Assembly (NCBI GenBank): GCA_023253245.1
Contig: JALRHB010000071.1
Span: 1 to 6,794, forward strand
Source: Polynucleobacter sp.
GTDB lineage: Bacteria > Pseudomonadota > Gammaproteobacteria > Burkholderiales > Burkholderiaceae
DNA length: 6,794 nucleotides
Direction of reading: 5' to 3'
Shown piece by piece: positions 5,680 through 6,794 of this stretch (positions are counted from its first letter, which is position 1; the number at the start of each line of letters is the position of its first letter). The notes under the pieces were generated by a model, which was given only the letters and a program-made list of their open reading frames with translations, did no database searches and had not been told where the DNA came from. The translations under genes were made by a program, and so were the position numbers.

Positions 5680-6794
5680 CTAGCGAACAAAAGGCAGGTA
5701 AGCGTACAAAACCCAAGCTAGCAGTACCGCCAAGCCCGCAATCATTGCGAAGGCGTAGTGGTAAAGATAGCCGGATTGCAAATGACGGATCACGGCAGAA
5801 AAGCGCCCTACTGTATGCGCACTGCCATTCACCACAAAACCATCGATTGCCTGCTGATCACCGCGATGCCACAAGACACCGCCAAGCCACAGCAAACCTT
5901 TAGCAAATACAGCCTGGTTTAAATCATCGAGATAGTATTTGTTATCCAAAAGTTTCTTAATTGGTGCAAATGCTTCAGCAACCTTCCCGGGTAACTTGGG
6001 TACCCATAGATAGCCGACTGCTGCAGTCAATACACCTAAAACAACTAAGAGCAAGACCGGCGATGTAAATGAGTGAATCGCCATGGCAACAGGGCCATGG
6101 AACTCTTCTGCCAACTCGCTCATCACCGGATGCTTTGCAATATCAATAAAGATCGAGTCACCAAAATAGGTCCCAAACAGAAGTGGCGTGATGGCGTAGT
6201 AGCCAATAATGACTGATGGAATAGCTAACAGAATTAATGGCAAGGTCACAACCAATGGTGATTCATGAGGCTTTTGACCAGGAGCTAAACCGTGATGCGC
6301 ATGATCATCACCCTGCTCTGCGTGTTCATGATGATCATGAGCATGCGCATCAGCATGACCCCAGCGGACCTTGCCATGGAATACGTAGAAATACAAACGG
6401 AATGAGTACAGTGCAGTAACAAAGACACTCGCCATGACCGCAAAGTAAGCAAAACCAGCCCCAGGGATATGACTTGCAGCCACGGCCTCAATAATTGAAT
6501 CTTTGGAGTAGAAGCCAGAGAAAAACGGTGTACCAATCAAAGCTAGATTGCCTAGCAACATCATGAGACAAGTGATTGGCATGTATTTCCATAAACCACC
6601 CATCTTGCGCATATCCTGTTCGTGATGCATACCTAAAATCACGCTACCTGCCGCTAGGAACAAGAGCGCTTTAAAGAATGCGTGGGTCATCAAATGGAAT
6701 ATCGCAACGGGGTAAGCTGATACGCCGAGAGCAACCGTCATGTACCCAAGTTGCGACAAGGTCGAGTATGCAACCACCCGTTTAATGTCGTTTT
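5680..6794 (-). CDS. nuoL: NADH-quinone oxidoreductase subunit L, 5' end cut off by window edge
   Basis: This is the distal antiporter-like subunit of complex I. The C-terminal 370 residues, somewhat over half of a usual NuoL, are visible; the reading frame stays open to the right edge, starting with NDIKRVVAYSTLSQLGYM. Using fragment numbering from that Asn, IFHLMTHAFFKALLF contains His33, His37 and Lys41, matching E. coli H334, H338 and K342. GFYSKDSI contains Lys97 and Asp98, matching K399/D400. A His-rich loop (10 His in 31 residues, 6265-6357) follows, then GLAPGQKPHESP and several more hydrophobic segments. The final 100 residues, from about YYLDDLNQAVFAKG onward, correspond to the NuoL-specific extension with the long lateral helix and last anchor helix. 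The GTG at 6775-6777 is only an internal valine codon, not the start. It ends at TAG (5680-5682), 24 bp before nuoM. Confidence 0.97.
   Translation of the reverse strand, partial: NDIKRVVAYSTLSQLGYMTVALGVSAYPVAIFHLMTHAFFKALLFLAAGSVILGMHHEQDMRKMGGLWKYMPITCLMMLLGNLALIGTPFFSGFYSKDSIIEAVAASHIPGAGFAYFAVMASVFVTALYSFRLYFYVFHGKVRWGHADAHAHDHHEHAEQGDDHAHHGLAPGQKPHESPLVVTLPLILLAIPSVIIGYYAITPLLFGTYFGDSIFIDIAKHPVMSELAEEFHGPVAMAIHSFTSPVLLLVVLGVLTAAVGYLWVPKLPGKVAEAFAPIKKLLDNKYYLDDLNQAVFAKGLLWLGGVLWHRGDQQAIDGFVVNGSAHTVGRFSAVIRHLQSGYLYHYAFAMIAGLAVLLAWVLYAYLPFVR
6265..6357 (-). other. His-rich loop within NuoL
   Basis: These codons translate to a hydrophilic segment with 10 histidines in 31 residues plus several Asp and Glu, between two predicted membrane helices of NuoL. 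CAT/CAC and GAT/GAC codons alternate, so the DNA looks like an imperfect short repeat (ATGATCATGAGCATGCGCAT and similar). Comparable loops occur in other Burkholderiales NuoL proteins as far as I recall, while E. coli NuoL lacks one. Confidence 0.8.

Noticed and set aside
6082..6101. Paired CCATGG palindromes forming an inverted repeat
   Set aside because: It lies within conserved nuoL coding sequence and the spacing gives only a short stem. There is no sign of a regulatory role.
6285..6536. Minus-strand frame of 83 codons inside nuoL
   Set aside because: It is an alternative frame of the nuoL coding region. Its Met/Arg/His-rich composition comes from the His-rich loop codons read out of frame.

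Overview
The window reads as a compact piece of a free-living betaproteobacterial chromosome, most likely a low-GC Burkholderiales member of the Polynucleobacter type. This is inferred from moderate GC (mid-40s % by eye), tight minus-strand packing, Burkholderiales-style complex I subunits (NuoL carries a His-rich loop followed by HGLAPGQKPHESP), and a Nudix gene plus a DUF1178 gene directly after nuoN. The genus is an impression from protein style, not the result of a search.

Every gene is on the minus strand, so transcription runs from the right edge to the left. The right two-thirds (2673 to 6794) is the 3' end of the nuo operon for the proton-pumping NADH:quinone oxidoreductase (complex I). 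It holds a 5'-truncated nuoL, then complete nuoM and nuoN, with gaps of 24 and 10 bp. These are the three antiporter-like membrane subunits. The buried charged residues that carry protons can be located in all three by homology to E. coli. A perfect 9-bp stem with a T-rich tail, 18 nt past the nuoN stop, closes the operon.

Next comes a pair of small housekeeping genes. One is a Nudix hydrolase resembling ADP-ribose pyrophosphatases (1954-2553). The other is a DUF1178 protein with a small Cys/His motif (1371-1889). They may share a promoter that starts inside the tail of the nuo terminator.

The left part holds the start of a polar amino acid ABC importer operon. It has a substrate-binding lipoprotein (523-1275) with an AGGAG ribosome binding site and, 45 bp further on, a HisM/GlnP-type permease that starts at GTG and runs off the left edge (1-477). 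The ATPase, and perhaps a second permease, would lie beyond the window.

No intergenic stretch exceeds about 120 bp. I see no mobile elements, CRISPR arrays, tRNA or rRNA genes, or broken genes. I also see no convincing undescribed system. The points worth checking are small: a missing gene between nuoN and the Nudix gene, the His-rich NuoL loop, deviations in the ABC importer, and some leader and terminator structures.
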